44,782 bases of DNA from Cyanobium sp. GTDB taxonomy: Bacteria; Cyanobacteriota; Cyanobacteriia; PCC-6307; Cyanobiaceae. Below, piece by piece: positions 1 to 8,988 of the stretch. How positions within the stretch are numbered: the stretch's first letter is position 1; every line of letters starts with the position of its first letter. The stretch covers positions 1 through 44,782 of the forward strand of contig BJHE01000017.1 in assembly GCA_014191755.1 (NCBI GenBank), written 5' to 3'. The translations under genes and the position numbers were made by a program. The notes beneath the pieces are model-generated. The model saw nothing but the letters and a program-made list of their open reading frames with translations, did no database searches and was not told where the DNA came from.

Positions 1-743
1 TGCAGCACGGGCTGAGCGCCCTGCTGCAGGACTCGACCCAGGGCAACCTGATCAACATGGTGGAGGCCTTCACCGGCCTCGAACGCCTCCCGCTGGCGGT
101 GGACCCGACCAAGGACGACCGGGTGACGGCGGCCGTGAAGAGCCTGATCCCAAACATCGTCGGCGGCGAGCTGCTGGGCCTGGCCGGATCGGCTGGTGCC
201 AGGGCCGTGGGGAAAGGCTTCGGCAACATCCGCCGATTCCAGCGTGCGGCCGGCGCCAACACCGCCCACACCACCGCCGGGGAGAGGCTGAAGGCCAGGG
301 GGCTGGTGGAGGACATCGAGGGTCAGCAGCGCTTCACCGAGCAGGCGCTGGAGAAGCCGGCCCCGGTCCCGATCCCGCAGACCCCCGACCAAGCCCGCGA
401 TGCGGTGCTGGCCCGCTGGGGCCGTGGCGCGCAGCAGCCGGTCACCACCCCCGTGGAGCCGAAACCCGTTGGTACCACTAACGGCGCCGAACTTTCACCG
501 CCCCCAGAGACCGTTCCGGGCACCACCCCCGTGGAGGCCCCGGCACCCGTGGAGGCAACCGTCAAGGAATCCTTGATGGATCCCCTGCCTGATCCGTGGT
601 CCTACGACCCGAAACTGCCGGAGGTGGCCGATGCGCAGAAGCTGGTGAGCCAGCTGGACCCGGCCGAGCTTCAGGCGGTGGCCACCGTCGGCGCCGATGG
701 TGGCCCGGTGCTCCAGCAGATCGAGGAGGTCATTGCCTCCCGG
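1..743. repeat. left copy of the terminal duplication (short allele)
   Basis: This segment is homologous to 43455-44782. Bases 1-127 equal 43455-43581 exactly; after that there are scattered mismatches. The last 60 bases of the right copy (44723-44782) again match 684-743 exactly. Between them the right copy is 585 bases longer (195 codons) and both copies stay in frame. The 127-base exact start resembles a k-mer overlap from a de Bruijn assembler, so this probably marks circularity and strain variation. T7-type direct terminal repeats would be expected to be identical. Confidence 0.8.
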
Positions 744-3647
744 CCGATGCCGCAACCACGGGAGGAGGTCAGCGAGGCCTGGGCCGGCATCCCCACCGAT
801 CGGCTTAGCGACATCTACCTGAATGGCGCTGGCGACCTTCAGCCGTGGTCGGCGCAGCTCGACAGGCTTCCGGCCACCACCCTGGAGGAGCTGTCCCACC
901 CGGACGCCAGCCCCGCCCTGGCGCGGCGGATCGGTGACGACACCGGCAAGGAGTGGCCCTTCTCCCGCGAGGAGGTGATCAACGGGATGCAGGCCTTGTC
1001 CGCTGATGGAACCACGATCGTGCCGAACCGGCTGCGGGGCGACATCCGCACCATGAGGGCCGAGGACATCTACGCGGCTCCCCAGGAGCTCCAATACAAG
1101 GAGGGCGTGAACGCGCAGGGCGAGCAGATGGGCCAGTCGCTGGGTGGCGTCGAGCGGTGGGACCCCAACGCTGAGGGGGTCCTGGAGGTGTTCTCGGATC
1201 CCCGCGACGGGAAGACCAAGGTGGTGAACGGTCACAACCGTCTGGCGCTGGCCAAGCGGCTGGGCATCCCATCGCTGCGGGTGGAGGAGGTGAACGCCAC
1301 CACCCCCGCGGGGGCGCGGGCGGCCGGGGCGATCAGCAACATCAGTGCTGGCAACGGCACCCCGTTCGATGCGGCGAAGTTCATCCGATCCACTGGCCTG
1401 ACCGATCAGGCGCAGCTGCAGGCCGCCGGCGTCCCCCTCGACAAGGGCTGGGGACGACAGGGCCTGGCACTGAGCAAGCTGCCGCAGGACATCTTCCAGG
1501 ACGCGGTGAACGGCGAGCAGCGGCTGGGCCGCTTCGTGGCCCTGGGGGAATCTGGCCTGGATGAGCCGGGGATGCGCGGCGCCTATCAGGTGCTGAAGCA
1601 GCGGCCGAAGATGACCGAGGACACGTTCCGCGAGGTGCTGGATCAGGCCAAGCAGCAAGGCAACGTGGTGGCCTCGTCGGCGCAGGGTGGCCTGTTCGGC
1701 GATGAAGTGCTGAACCCGATGCTGCAGCGTGCCGAGCTGGTCGCCGATGTCCGGTCGGGCCTGGCCAAGGACCGCCGCCTATTCGGATTCGCCACCCGGA
1801 ACGCCGATGCCCTGAGCGAAGCCGGGGCAACCACGATCGACACGGCCGCCGCCGGCCAGCGAGTGGCCGATGCGCAGCAGGCCCTAGGCCTGTTCGACAC
1901 CCTCAAGAACCAATCCGGCCCGGTGGGGGAGCTGCTGAGCCAGGGAGCCGAGCGGATCGCGCAGGGCGAGAGCGCTTCGATCGTGGCCAGGCAGGTCCAA
2001 CGGGAGATCGGCGACAGCATCGAGCGGGAACTGGCCAACAGCGGGATGAAAGCCACCCCGGAAGAGCTGACCCCTCCGCCGCCGCCTCCGCCGCCGATCC
2101 CCGAGCCCGATCGGGCAACGCTGGAGGCCCACGCCATCCAGCGGGCGATCGCCAACGGCGAGGTGCGGCCCACTGAAATGGGGCCGCTCGATCTCCCCCC
2201 GGCCCCATCGGCAGACATCAGGGCGGTGCAGCGGGAGCTGGCCGCCATGGACCCCACCCTGCCGCTGGAGGACCAGCTGCCGAACATGCCCGCCACCCGG
2301 CAGGCCGCGGCCGATGAGCTGCGGCTGGCGGCCGAGTACGCCCGGCAGGATGCCGAGATCGCCTGGGCAGCGGAGAAGGCGGCACGGGAGGCCGAGGGCT
2401 ACGACCTGCTCTCGCTGCAAGAGAAGAAGGCGCAGGGGCTGGGGGCGGAATGGTTTACCCCTGAAGCTGATTCACGGGGCCAGGGCCGCAACTTCCACGG
2501 GGCCGCGGACCGAATCAGCCTTGAAAGCGGGGGCGAGTTTAACGGCGACGGCATGAACATCTACGGCGACGGCTTCTACACGACCGACGACGTGGCCACC
2601 GCCGCGAAATACCGCAAGAAGAACCGAGGAAGCGCAGGCTCCGACGCGCAGCCCACGGTCTACGAGGCGATCGAAAAGCAGTCGGTCAGGTTCTTCGATC
2701 TGGAAAAGGACGACAGCCCAGCTGTGAACGCCCTGCTAAACGACATCGTGGCCCAAGGTCGCTATGGCGCTGACCTGGTGGAGCAGGCAATCGAGGACGC
2801 CAGCACCGGAACGCTGGGCGAAATCATGGACGAAATGCGGGCATGGTCCAGATCCATGGAAATCCCGGCCCACGAAGTTCAGGGCATTTTCCAGGAAATC
2901 ATCGACACACTGCAATCCGAGGGCTACGGAGGATTCACCCACACCGGCGGCGCCAAGGCCGGCGGCGGGAAGCGACTGCACACGGTCAGCATCTACTGGA
3001 ATCCGGCTGATGCTATTGACCTTAAGGAAATGAGGCCAGCCATCACTCCAGAGGTGATGCCCCGCGAGCAGCCGCGGAAAATCTCGGAGAGGTTTGGCGA
3101 TCTGATGCGGAGCATGGCCGAAACCGATGCCCGCGTGTTCCGCGAAATCGAAAGCCTCACCGGCGAAGTGCGGCAGCAGATCTACGACATGACCGGCGAG
3201 GGTGTTCCGCCCCCCAGTCGCCCCGCCCTGATCGCGTCCGAGGTCTCCGGAGCTCCCGAGTTCACCCTGCCCCCCGAGCTGGCCAAGGCCTCCCCCCGAT
3301 ACGGACGGAATGCCCTGCAGTTCGAGTCGGATCTGGACCGCGCTGCCTATGTGCTGGCGAACGACAAGGCCAAGGGTGGATCCAAGTCGGCCAACAAGTT
3401 CCGCAATTCGTTGGTCGCCGCCGGGTTCGATCCCGACCAGGTGGCCGCCCACGGCAAGACCGTGAAGGAGGCGGTGAAGGCTGCTGCGCGGGATACTTCG
3501 GCTGAAACCGTGGTGGTGCCGGTGCAGGACTTCGCCGCTGGGCGCCCCCGGCTGCCGCTGCCCGAACAGCAGCGCCAGATCGAAGGCACCAGGGCCCAGA
3601 TCGATGACCTGCAACAGAAACTCAACGAAGGAGGCTGCGGCACATGA
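3..3647 (+). CDS. polyvalent internal virion protein, C-terminal part (ParB-like and ADP-ribosyltransferase-like domains), 5' partial
   Basis: The frame is open from position 3, so the Met at 57 is internal; the true start lies in the homologous copy at 42815. A ParB/sulfiredoxin-like core sits near 1150-1300, with the motif VVNGHNRLALAKRLG at about 1221-1265. A Pro-rich linker (about 2070-2110) follows. An ADP-ribosyltransferase-like domain spans about 2487-3030, with FHG at 2493, GDGFYTTDD near 2568 and a C-terminal IYWNP strand near 2992. ParB-like and ART domains together are typical of phage polyvalent proteins (Iyer/Aravind families), which are thought to be injected with the DNA and to act against host targets. 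The gene lies between other internal virion genes and its ATGA stop overlaps the next start, which fits an ejected core protein in the gp15/gp16 slot. Enzymatic activity is inferred from motifs only; the catalytic acidic residue of the ART was not assigned with confidence. Confidence 0.7.
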   Translation, partial: QHGLSALLQDSTQGNLINMVEAFTGLERLPLAVDPTKDDRVTAAVKSLIPNIVGGELLGLAGSAGARAVGKGFGNIRRFQRAAGANTAHTTAGERLKARGLVEDIEGQQRFTEQALEKPAPVPIPQTPDQARDAVLARWGRGAQQPVTTPVEPKPVGTTNGAELSPPPETVPGTTPVEAPAPVEATVKESLMDPLPDPWSYDPKLPEVADAQKLVSQLDPAELQAVATVGADGGPVLQQIEEVIASRPMPQPREEVSEAWAGIPTDRLSDIYLNGAGDLQPWSAQLDRLPATTLEELSHPDASPALARRIGDDTGKEWPFSREEVINGMQALSADGTTIVPNRLRGDIRTMRAEDIYAAPQELQYKEGVNAQGEQMGQSLGGVERWDPNAEGVLEVFSDPRDGKTKVVNGHNRLALAKRLGIPSLRVEEVNATTPAGARAAGAISNISAGNGTPFDAAKFIRSTGLTDQAQLQAAGVPLDKGWGRQGLALSKLPQDIFQDAVNGEQRLGRFVALGESGLDEPGMRGAYQVLKQRPKMTEDTFREVLDQAKQQGNVVASSAQGGLFGDEVLNPMLQRAELVADVRSGLAKDRRLFGFATRNADALSEAGATTIDTAAAGQRVADAQQALGLFDTLKNQSGPVGELLSQGAERIAQGESASIVARQVQREIGDSIERELANSGMKATPEELTPPPPPPPPIPEPDRATLEAHAIQRAIANGEVRPTEMGPLDLPPAPSADIRAVQRELAAMDPTLPLEDQLPNMPATRQAAADELRLAAEYARQDAEIAWAAEKAAREAEGYDLLSLQEKKAQGLGAEWFTPEADSRGQGRNFHGAADRISLESGGEFNGDGMNIYGDGFYTTDDVATAAKYRKKNRGSAGSDAQPTVYEAIEKQSVRFFDLEKDDSPAVNALLNDIVAQGRYGADLVEQAIEDASTGTLGEIMDEMRAWSRSMEIPAHEVQGIFQEIIDTLQSEGYGGFTHTGGAKAGGGKRLHTVSIYWNPADAIDLKEMRPAITPEVMPREQPRKISERFGDLMRSMAETDARVFREIESLTGEVRQQIYDMTGEGVPPPSRPALIASEVSGAPEFTLPPELAKASPRYGRNALQFESDLDRAAYVLANDKAKGGSKSANKFRNSLVAAGFDPDQVAAHGKTVKEAVKAAARDTSAETVVVPVQDFAAGRPRLPLPEQQRQIEGTRAQIDDLQQKLNEGGCGT

Positions 3648-6600
3648 GCAACTGCGACGACCTGCTCCGGCAGATTGCCGAGCTGAAGCAACAACAGGCC
3701 AGGCAGCAGGCCGATCTGGACCAGACCGAACGGGTGTCGCGGGCCCTGTCGAACGAGCAGACCGGCGACCCGGCCGCGCAGATGCTGCGGCGCTTCCTGG
3801 GGGCGATGGATTCCGACTCGATTCGGAAGCTGGTGCGCCGATCACTGGGGGAGCGCGAGACGCCGATGGGCTTCGATGGCCGCTTCCAGAACTTCGCGCA
3901 GCTTGCGGACTGGTTCGATGAGCTGCCGGCCGAAGAGATGGGCGCCGCGGCTGAGGTGCTGCTGGGCGACTGGGCCAGCAAGGCGCCCGGCGACCATGCC
4001 TTCGTCACATCGACGGTGAGCCCCGAGCAGTTTGCGGACATGGCATCAGAGGCATTCCCCGCCGCCGGTCTCGATTACGACGGGCTGGTGCAGTTCGCTG
4101 CCCAGAACATGCTGCCAGTGCAGAACATCCTGGAGGCCACCACCCGCAACCGGGTGATCGCGGACCTCACCATGCAGAACATGCTGGCCGACATCCGCTC
4201 GATCCGGGCCTTCATGGAGGAGGCCGGGCTGCCGGCCCCGGTGGAGCTGGGCCGCAAGTTTGCCGGCAGCTACGAGAAAGCTTTGCTGGGCCAGCGCAAC
4301 TGGGCCCTGAACCGCCGCCGGTTGGGCCAATCGCTGCAGAGCATCAAGAAGGCCCCTGGGGACTTCGCCGACCAGCTGCGGATCCCCGAGCAGGATCTGA
4401 TCGTCCGCCCCGGCACCGAGGACAACCCGATCCCCACGAAGCAGGAGATCGCCGACTACAGCGACGATTCGATCTTCGGGAAGGTGGTAACCCTTGTGGA
4501 CCAGGGCCCCGATGGTGTGGCGGGCCTAAAGCAGCTGGAGCTGGACATCCAGATCGCCGGGATGGATCCCCTCGGGATGCTCGATGAGAAGTGGACATCG
4601 CCGGCCGCCCGCCGTGACCTGGGCTATGTGAAAGACACGTGGTTGTTCAACGGCTTTACACCGTTGTTCAGTAGCGCCATCCCCAACCGGGTGATGGAGA
4701 CCTGGGGCCTGGCCAAGGTGGCAGCGGAGAACGGGCCACTCATGGCCCCGTTCGGCACCAAGGTGTTTCGCACTGCCTGGCGCGATCGGCTGGAGGGCTA
4801 CCAGACCGCATGGGAGGCGTACTGGACCACCCAGCGGGCCATGCGGCTTGGCTTCCGGGAGCTCTACTGGGAGCGGTTCCTGGACGGCGACACCCCATTT
4901 GCCAACGACATCGACATACACGGGCGGGCGCTGACCCCCGAGCAGGAGCTGCAGCAGGCGCGGGAGGTGCTGAGTAAGCCGATCAACTGGGATCCCCGGC
5001 TGTGGGCCAGCGGCGACAAGAACCCGCTCGGTGACGAGGGGCTGATCCGCGATGTGCGCGACAAGTTGCACGTGGCCTGGAAGCTGACCCAGAAATCCCT
5101 GGCCGAGAAGATCCCCGGTGTCACCAACTTCCCGGTGACACCCGGCTTCCGCATGTTGTCGGTGGACGACAACGTGGTGGGCGCCCGGATGTACCGGTTT
5201 AAGCTCCACAACGACCTGCTGATGGATGCCAAGCGCAACGGCATCCAGCTGGGCCTGGTGGATGCTCAGACCGGCGTGACCGATCAGGCCAGGCTCAAGG
5301 CCTATGTAGACCAGCAACTCGAGGACGCGATCTACCAGCAGATCCCCTCGGAGCAGAACCTGATCGACTTCCGTCGCAAGAACGGCATCACCAAGGACAT
5401 GGCCAGCGACGAGGATCTGCGGGCCTACATGGCGCAGAAGGGGATCCCCGGCACCCCGGTGCTGGCCAACGACATGCAACAGGGGGCCTGGGACTATGCC
5501 CAGGGCATGCGGTTCCAGAACGACCCAGAAGGCGTGGCCGGCGCCGTCTTCGACATCCAGAAGCGAGCGCAGAAGGCCAGCTGGATCCTGGACTCCACCG
5601 CCTTCCCGTTCCCCCGGATCCCCACCAACAGCATTGCCTTCCTGCTCGACACGGCCACCGGCCCACTGGGGGCCGGGTTCAAGACTGCCAAGCTGCTGAC
5701 CCAACACCTCCACGGCGCCAGCCCCACGGCGGCGCAGATCGCCCAGGTGGAAAGCGCCTGGGTACTGCAGGCCTTCCTGGGGGCAGGTTTCCTGGCGCTC
5801 GATAACCCATGGGGGAAGCTCACCGGCAACGGCCCGCAGGACCCCAAGCAGCGGCGGGAGTGGCTGGCCGCAGGGAACATCCCCAACACGGTATTTGGGA
5901 TCCCGATCCCGCTGGGCCAGGTGCCGCTGCTGAGCACGCTGATGCTGTGGAAGGATCTGCACGATGCGGCGGACGCGGCCGGCGCCAGCCATTACGACAA
6001 GGCGACGATCGCCGCCGGCATCGGGCAGGTGATGACCGGCGCCATCGTGAGGGCCACCCCGCTGCAGTTCCTGCAGCAGTTCATGCAGGTGCTGCAGAGC
6101 AACGACGAATCGCAATGGAAGCGGTTCTTCGGCTGGGTGGCATCGGGCCAGGGGAACCCCGTCAGCGGCCTGGTCCGCACTGCTGAGCGCCTTGGCGAAA
6201 GCGGCAGCCGGGATTTCTACCGCTACCCCGAGATCACCCCCGGCGACCGCGATCTGATGCGCAACCTGCCCGAGGAGATCAGGTACACCGAGGACGGCCT
6301 GCGCAACCTGCTGGTCACCCTGCAGCCGGCCCTGGGCCGCGTGGCTGGCGTGGCCTACCGGCGGAAGGACCACCTAGGACGCGACATCCATCTGAGCGAT
6401 GGGATGCGGCAGGAAGACCACCCGGAGGGAATGCCGGGCTTCTTCACCGGCCCGGTGCACAGGGAGCTAGACCGGCAAGACCTCCTCGACGCTCCGCAAC
6501 CACTGCTGACCGGACGCCTCAATGGCGTCCCCCTGGCGCCCGAGGCCCAAGAGGAGTGGAAGCGATACCGCTTCAGCACCAAGGGCGGCAGCGACTATGA

Positions 6601-7075
6601 CCTCCTCAACGACCTCCACGGCCGATCGGGGGAGTTCGGCATCAAGGCGATCCGAACACAGGTGCTGAAGCGCGACAACGGCGAGAAGGTCACCGTGAAG
6701 GACGTGGATGCGCTCGAGACGCCGCTGCGCAACCTGGTGGCCCAGGCGATCAAGGGGCGCACCATCTACGAGGCCTACAACTGGCTGTTCCGCTCGCCCG
6801 AGTACCGGGCGCTGCAGGCCGATCCAGCCACATCCTCCAACCGGGAGGTAAAGGACCGGCCGCCGGCCAAGCGGCAGCAGATGCCCGCGCCATGGGTGAT
6901 CAGGGAGATCGACACCTACTACAACCTGCGCGCCACCGGGCAGCTGCAGGCCAGCGAGACCCCATGGGCCAAGGAGTGGCAGGGCCTCGCTGCGCAGCAA
7001 TACGCCAACAGCATCCCCGAGGCCAATAACGAGTTCCGCCGCATCACCGAGATCCTGGTGCCAGGCCCCCAATGA
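3644..7075 (+). CDS. large internal virion (core/ejection) protein
   Basis: A 1143-aa protein with a clear Shine-Dalgarno (GGAGG near 3630) and an ATGA overlap with the previous stop. It opens with a short coiled-coil segment (about residues 4-32), then is mostly helical. Two hydrophobic stretches lie near 5748-5805 and 6000-6060 (translated VLQAFLGAGFLAL and AAGIGQVMTGAIV), which could insert into the cell envelope as T7 gp16 does. No catalytic motif was recognised; the cell-wall hydrolase domains are in the 39546-42815 gene instead. Position directly before the tail fibre is that of T7 gene 16, so an internal core protein ejected with the DNA is the most likely role. This is inferred from context, size and composition. 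Confidence 0.65.
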   Translation: MSNCDDLLRQIAELKQQQARQQADLDQTERVSRALSNEQTGDPAAQMLRRFLGAMDSDSIRKLVRRSLGERETPMGFDGRFQNFAQLADWFDELPAEEMGAAAEVLLGDWASKAPGDHAFVTSTVSPEQFADMASEAFPAAGLDYDGLVQFAAQNMLPVQNILEATTRNRVIADLTMQNMLADIRSIRAFMEEAGLPAPVELGRKFAGSYEKALLGQRNWALNRRRLGQSLQSIKKAPGDFADQLRIPEQDLIVRPGTEDNPIPTKQEIADYSDDSIFGKVVTLVDQGPDGVAGLKQLELDIQIAGMDPLGMLDEKWTSPAARRDLGYVKDTWLFNGFTPLFSSAIPNRVMETWGLAKVAAENGPLMAPFGTKVFRTAWRDRLEGYQTAWEAYWTTQRAMRLGFRELYWERFLDGDTPFANDIDIHGRALTPEQELQQAREVLSKPINWDPRLWASGDKNPLGDEGLIRDVRDKLHVAWKLTQKSLAEKIPGVTNFPVTPGFRMLSVDDNVVGARMYRFKLHNDLLMDAKRNGIQLGLVDAQTGVTDQARLKAYVDQQLEDAIYQQIPSEQNLIDFRRKNGITKDMASDEDLRAYMAQKGIPGTPVLANDMQQGAWDYAQGMRFQNDPEGVAGAVFDIQKRAQKASWILDSTAFPFPRIPTNSIAFLLDTATGPLGAGFKTAKLLTQHLHGASPTAAQIAQVESAWVLQAFLGAGFLALDNPWGKLTGNGPQDPKQRREWLAAGNIPNTVFGIPIPLGQVPLLSTLMLWKDLHDAADAAGASHYDKATIAAGIGQVMTGAIVRATPLQFLQQFMQVLQSNDESQWKRFFGWVASGQGNPVSGLVRTAERLGESGSRDFYRYPEITPGDRDLMRNLPEEIRYTEDGLRNLLVTLQPALGRVAGVAYRRKDHLGRDIHLSDGMRQEDHPEGMPGFFTGPVHRELDRQDLLDAPQPLLTGRLNGVPLAPEAQEEWKRYRFSTKGGSDYDLLNDLHGRSGEFGIKAIRTQVLKRDNGEKVTVKDVDALETPLRNLVAQAIKGRTIYEAYNWLFRSPEYRALQADPATSSNREVKDRPPAKRQQMPAPWVIREIDTYYNLRATGQLQASETPWAKEWQGLAAQQYANSIPEANNEFRRITEILVPGPQ

Positions 7076-7134
7076 GCTTGTAGCCGGCGCCTGCTGGCCC
7101 ACAATGGAGCGATACACGGCTGCAGAGCATCGCA

Positions 7135-8415
7135 TTGGCCTACGCCTACGTCCAGACCCCGGGCAACGGCACAAACCGCCATTTCTCGGTTCCGTTTCCC
7201 TTCATCGTGCGTGCCCACGTCAGGATCTACCTGGGCTACGACGTTGCCGCAGGGACCGGAACGGAGCTGGTGGATGGCACCGGCTTCTCCTGGCTCTCCG
7301 ACACCCAGATCCAGACCACCGTTGCGCCAGCTCTGGGCACAACGCTCACAGTCATCCGCAAGACGCCAAACGGCTCGCAGCTGGTGGTCTGGGCTACAGG
7401 CTCCCCCCCCACGCAGGACGAACTCAACACGGCCGACCTGCAATCGCTCTACGTGATCCAGGAGCAGGCTGACCTCACGGCCTCGGCGGTGACCACGGCG
7501 GCGACAGCGGCGGCAGCGGCGAATGCGGCTGTGGCGGCCGTGGCGGCAGCGCTGCCGTATCAGCCCATCGCTGCCGTGGCAAATATCCCGGCATCGCCGC
7601 AGCTTGGCCAGCGGATCGAGATCAGCAACACCACCGGGCTAGGATCGTTCACCCCATTGGCGGGCAAGCCCACAGGATTCGTTGGTGGCACGGACGTAAG
7701 GGCCAGGCTGGTCTATGGCACCCCTATCGCCGCCGCATGGAACTGGATCGACTACTTTCCGGTGGATCCCGATGGCCGCTACGCCACGATCACCGCCGCC
7801 AACAACGCCCAGACCACGGCCAACACAGCTCAGAGCACGGCCAACACAGCTCAGAGCACGGCAAACACAGCTCAGAGCACGGCAAACAACGCTGTAACAG
7901 CTGCTGCGACTGCCCAGGCGCGAGCCGATAGAGCCCCTGACCTGGGAACGGTCAAAGCGACAACCAGTGGCACTAACATCGATTTTACAAGTATTCCGGG
8001 TTGGGTGACAAGAATTGTTTTAATGTTCAACGGCGTCAGCACGGCCGGATCGGTTGATTTGTTAGTGCAACTAGGAGTGGGCACCACTCCAGTAACAAGC
8101 GGCTACGTCAACGGCCAATCTGTTCTTAACTATGCGTCAGGCCCCACAACGGTAACGTCTTCAACGGCTGGCGTCCCGATCCTTAATTCCCTTTCAACAT
8201 ACGTCATTAACGGTCGCTTGGTGATTGAGAAGTTTGATCCTACGGCCAACGTTTGGCTTGCCAGTGGTCATTTTACGAGCACAGCGGGCGCCGTTGGATC
8301 AATTATATCAAGCGGCAGCATTACTTTGTCGGGAATTCTTGGCATGCTCAGGCTTACCACGACCTCAGGTGCGGTTTCTTTTGATCTTGGCTCGGTAAAT
8401 ATTATGTTCGATTGA
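7135..8415 (+). CDS. T7-like tail fibre protein
   Basis: 426 aa from a TTG start (TTG GCC TAC). The first about 110 residues match the T7 gp17 N-terminal tail-attachment domain: a YVQTPGNGTNRHFSVPFPF opening, then a strand containing ADVRIYLG-like VRIYLGYD and a TELVDGTGFSW turn. An Ala-rich helix follows, then a heptad-repeat coiled coil (TANTAQS units, 7816-7893) likely to trimerise. The C-terminal domain starts near 7945 with a TSGTNIDFTSIPGWVTRIV motif found in many phage fibre tips. From about 7945 the DNA is visibly richer in A and T than the first half, which suggests an exchanged receptor-binding tip. The upstream gap (7076-7134) contains CACAATGG and CTGCAGAGCAT but no convincing Shine-Dalgarno. 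Confidence 0.88.
   Translation: MAYAYVQTPGNGTNRHFSVPFPFIVRAHVRIYLGYDVAAGTGTELVDGTGFSWLSDTQIQTTVAPALGTTLTVIRKTPNGSQLVVWATGSPPTQDELNTADLQSLYVIQEQADLTASAVTTAATAAAAANAAVAAVAAALPYQPIAAVANIPASPQLGQRIEISNTTGLGSFTPLAGKPTGFVGGTDVRARLVYGTPIAAAWNWIDYFPVDPDGRYATITAANNAQTTANTAQSTANTAQSTANTAQSTANNAVTAAATAQARADRAPDLGTVKATTSGTNIDFTSIPGWVTRIVLMFNGVSTAGSVDLLVQLGVGTTPVTSGYVNGQSVLNYASGPTTVTSSTAGVPILNSLSTYVINGRLVIEKFDPTANVWLASGHFTSTAGAVGSIISSGSITLSGILGMLRLTTTSGAVSFDLGSVNIMFD
7816..7893 (+). repeat. 21-bp in-frame tandem repeat in tail fibre
   Basis: About 3.7 copies of a 21-bp unit start at 7816, 7837, 7858 and 7879. Each encodes TANTAQS, one coiled-coil heptad. Copies differ by a single C/A change, so copy number probably varies by slippage, changing fibre shaft length. 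Confidence 0.9.
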
Positions 8416-8440
8416 TTGCTTGCCGCTGGTCACTACATGC

Positions 8441-8449
8441 CTGTAGCAT
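8441..8449 (+). promoter_or_regulatory. candidate promoter core CTGTAGCAT
   Basis: Lies in the short gap between the tail fibre and the next gene. The core recurs with small changes at 8957, 30102, 33876, 35145 and 23871, in each case in a gap before a plus-strand gene. It could be an extended -10 element (TAGCAT/TAGTAT) or part of the phage RNA polymerase promoter. Confidence 0.45.
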
Positions 8450-8472
8450 AGCTGTGCAAGGTGCTAAGCCCC

Positions 8473-8724
8473 ATGTCACTCCCCGATCTCAGCGACATGG
8501 CGGTCCTTGGGGCCGGATGGCTGCTCGGCAAGCTGGATCGATGGGTGTCCACCCGATCAAACGCAGACACTCAGCAGGCCCAGGCGCTGGCCTTGCTGAC
8601 TCAGAGCCTTACCCACCTGGACAAGACCATCGGGCGGCTGGATGGCGCCATTGATCGCCTGTGGGAGCGCACAAACGAGATGGAGCACCGCATCTCGACC
8701 CTTGAAGGGCAGATGAAGCCGTGA
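8473..8724 (+). CDS. small coiled-coil protein, possible lysis accessory
   Basis: 83 aa from ATG 8473; an alternative GTG start at 8461 would add four residues. After an amphipathic N-terminus (LPDLSDMAVLGAGWLLGKLDRW) the rest is a continuous predicted coiled coil rich in Leu, Asp and Arg. Its stop overlaps the GTG of the following membrane-protein gene. A pair of a coiled-coil protein and a small membrane protein just after the tail fibre is where T7-like phages keep holin/spanin-type lysis genes, so a lysis-related role is possible, but no family was recognised. Confidence 0.6.
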   Translation: MSLPDLSDMAVLGAGWLLGKLDRWVSTRSNADTQQAQALALLTQSLTHLDKTIGRLDGAIDRLWERTNEMEHRISTLEGQMKP

Positions 8725-8927
8725 AGCCCTATCTCCAGGCCTGCCTGGCATTTGCCGGCATTTGCCTGATGGCCAGCGCAGCGGTTGGCGTGGCGGATTG
8801 GGTTATCTGCCTTGGCAACAGCGGCGGCAGTGCTTGCCGGTCGGCGCGGGGCGACGCCATGACGTCATTGATGGGGGCGGCCAACGTGGCCCTGGGCGTG
8901 GCACTGCAGGATCGCCCGGCCCCCTAG
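8721..8927 (+). CDS. small membrane protein, possible holin-like
   Basis: 68 aa from a GTG start overlapping the previous stop. A hydrophobic segment spans about residues 5-30 and a second weaker one covers residues 48-63 (TSLMGAANVALGVAL). Between them are two cysteines in CLGNSGGSACRSA, which could form a disulfide loop. Two transmembrane segments around a periplasmic loop fit a small holin or membrane accessory protein. The sequence alone does not prove lysis function. Confidence 0.55.
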   Translation: MKPYLQACLAFAGICLMASAAVGVADWVICLGNSGGSACRSARGDAMTSLMGAANVALGVALQDRPAP

Positions 8928-8956
8928 CCCGGCCCTTGGCCGAATGCTCTGCACCC

Positions 8957-8965
8957 CCGTAGCAT
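8957..8965 (+). promoter_or_regulatory. candidate promoter core CCGTAGCAT
   Basis: Located 24 bases before the start codon of the 8989 gene, in a gap of about 60 bases. Same core as at 33876 and 8441. Confidence 0.5.
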
Positions 8966-8988
8966 AGGAGCATTGACGACGCGCCCCG

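Noticed and set aside
1..743. T7-type direct terminal repeat
   Set aside because: The two copies have many mismatches and a 585-base length difference; packaged terminal repeats should be identical.
4526..6373. Long 615-aa minus-strand ORF
   Set aside because: Antisense shadow of the 3644-7075 gene in GC-rich DNA; low-complexity composition and no domains.
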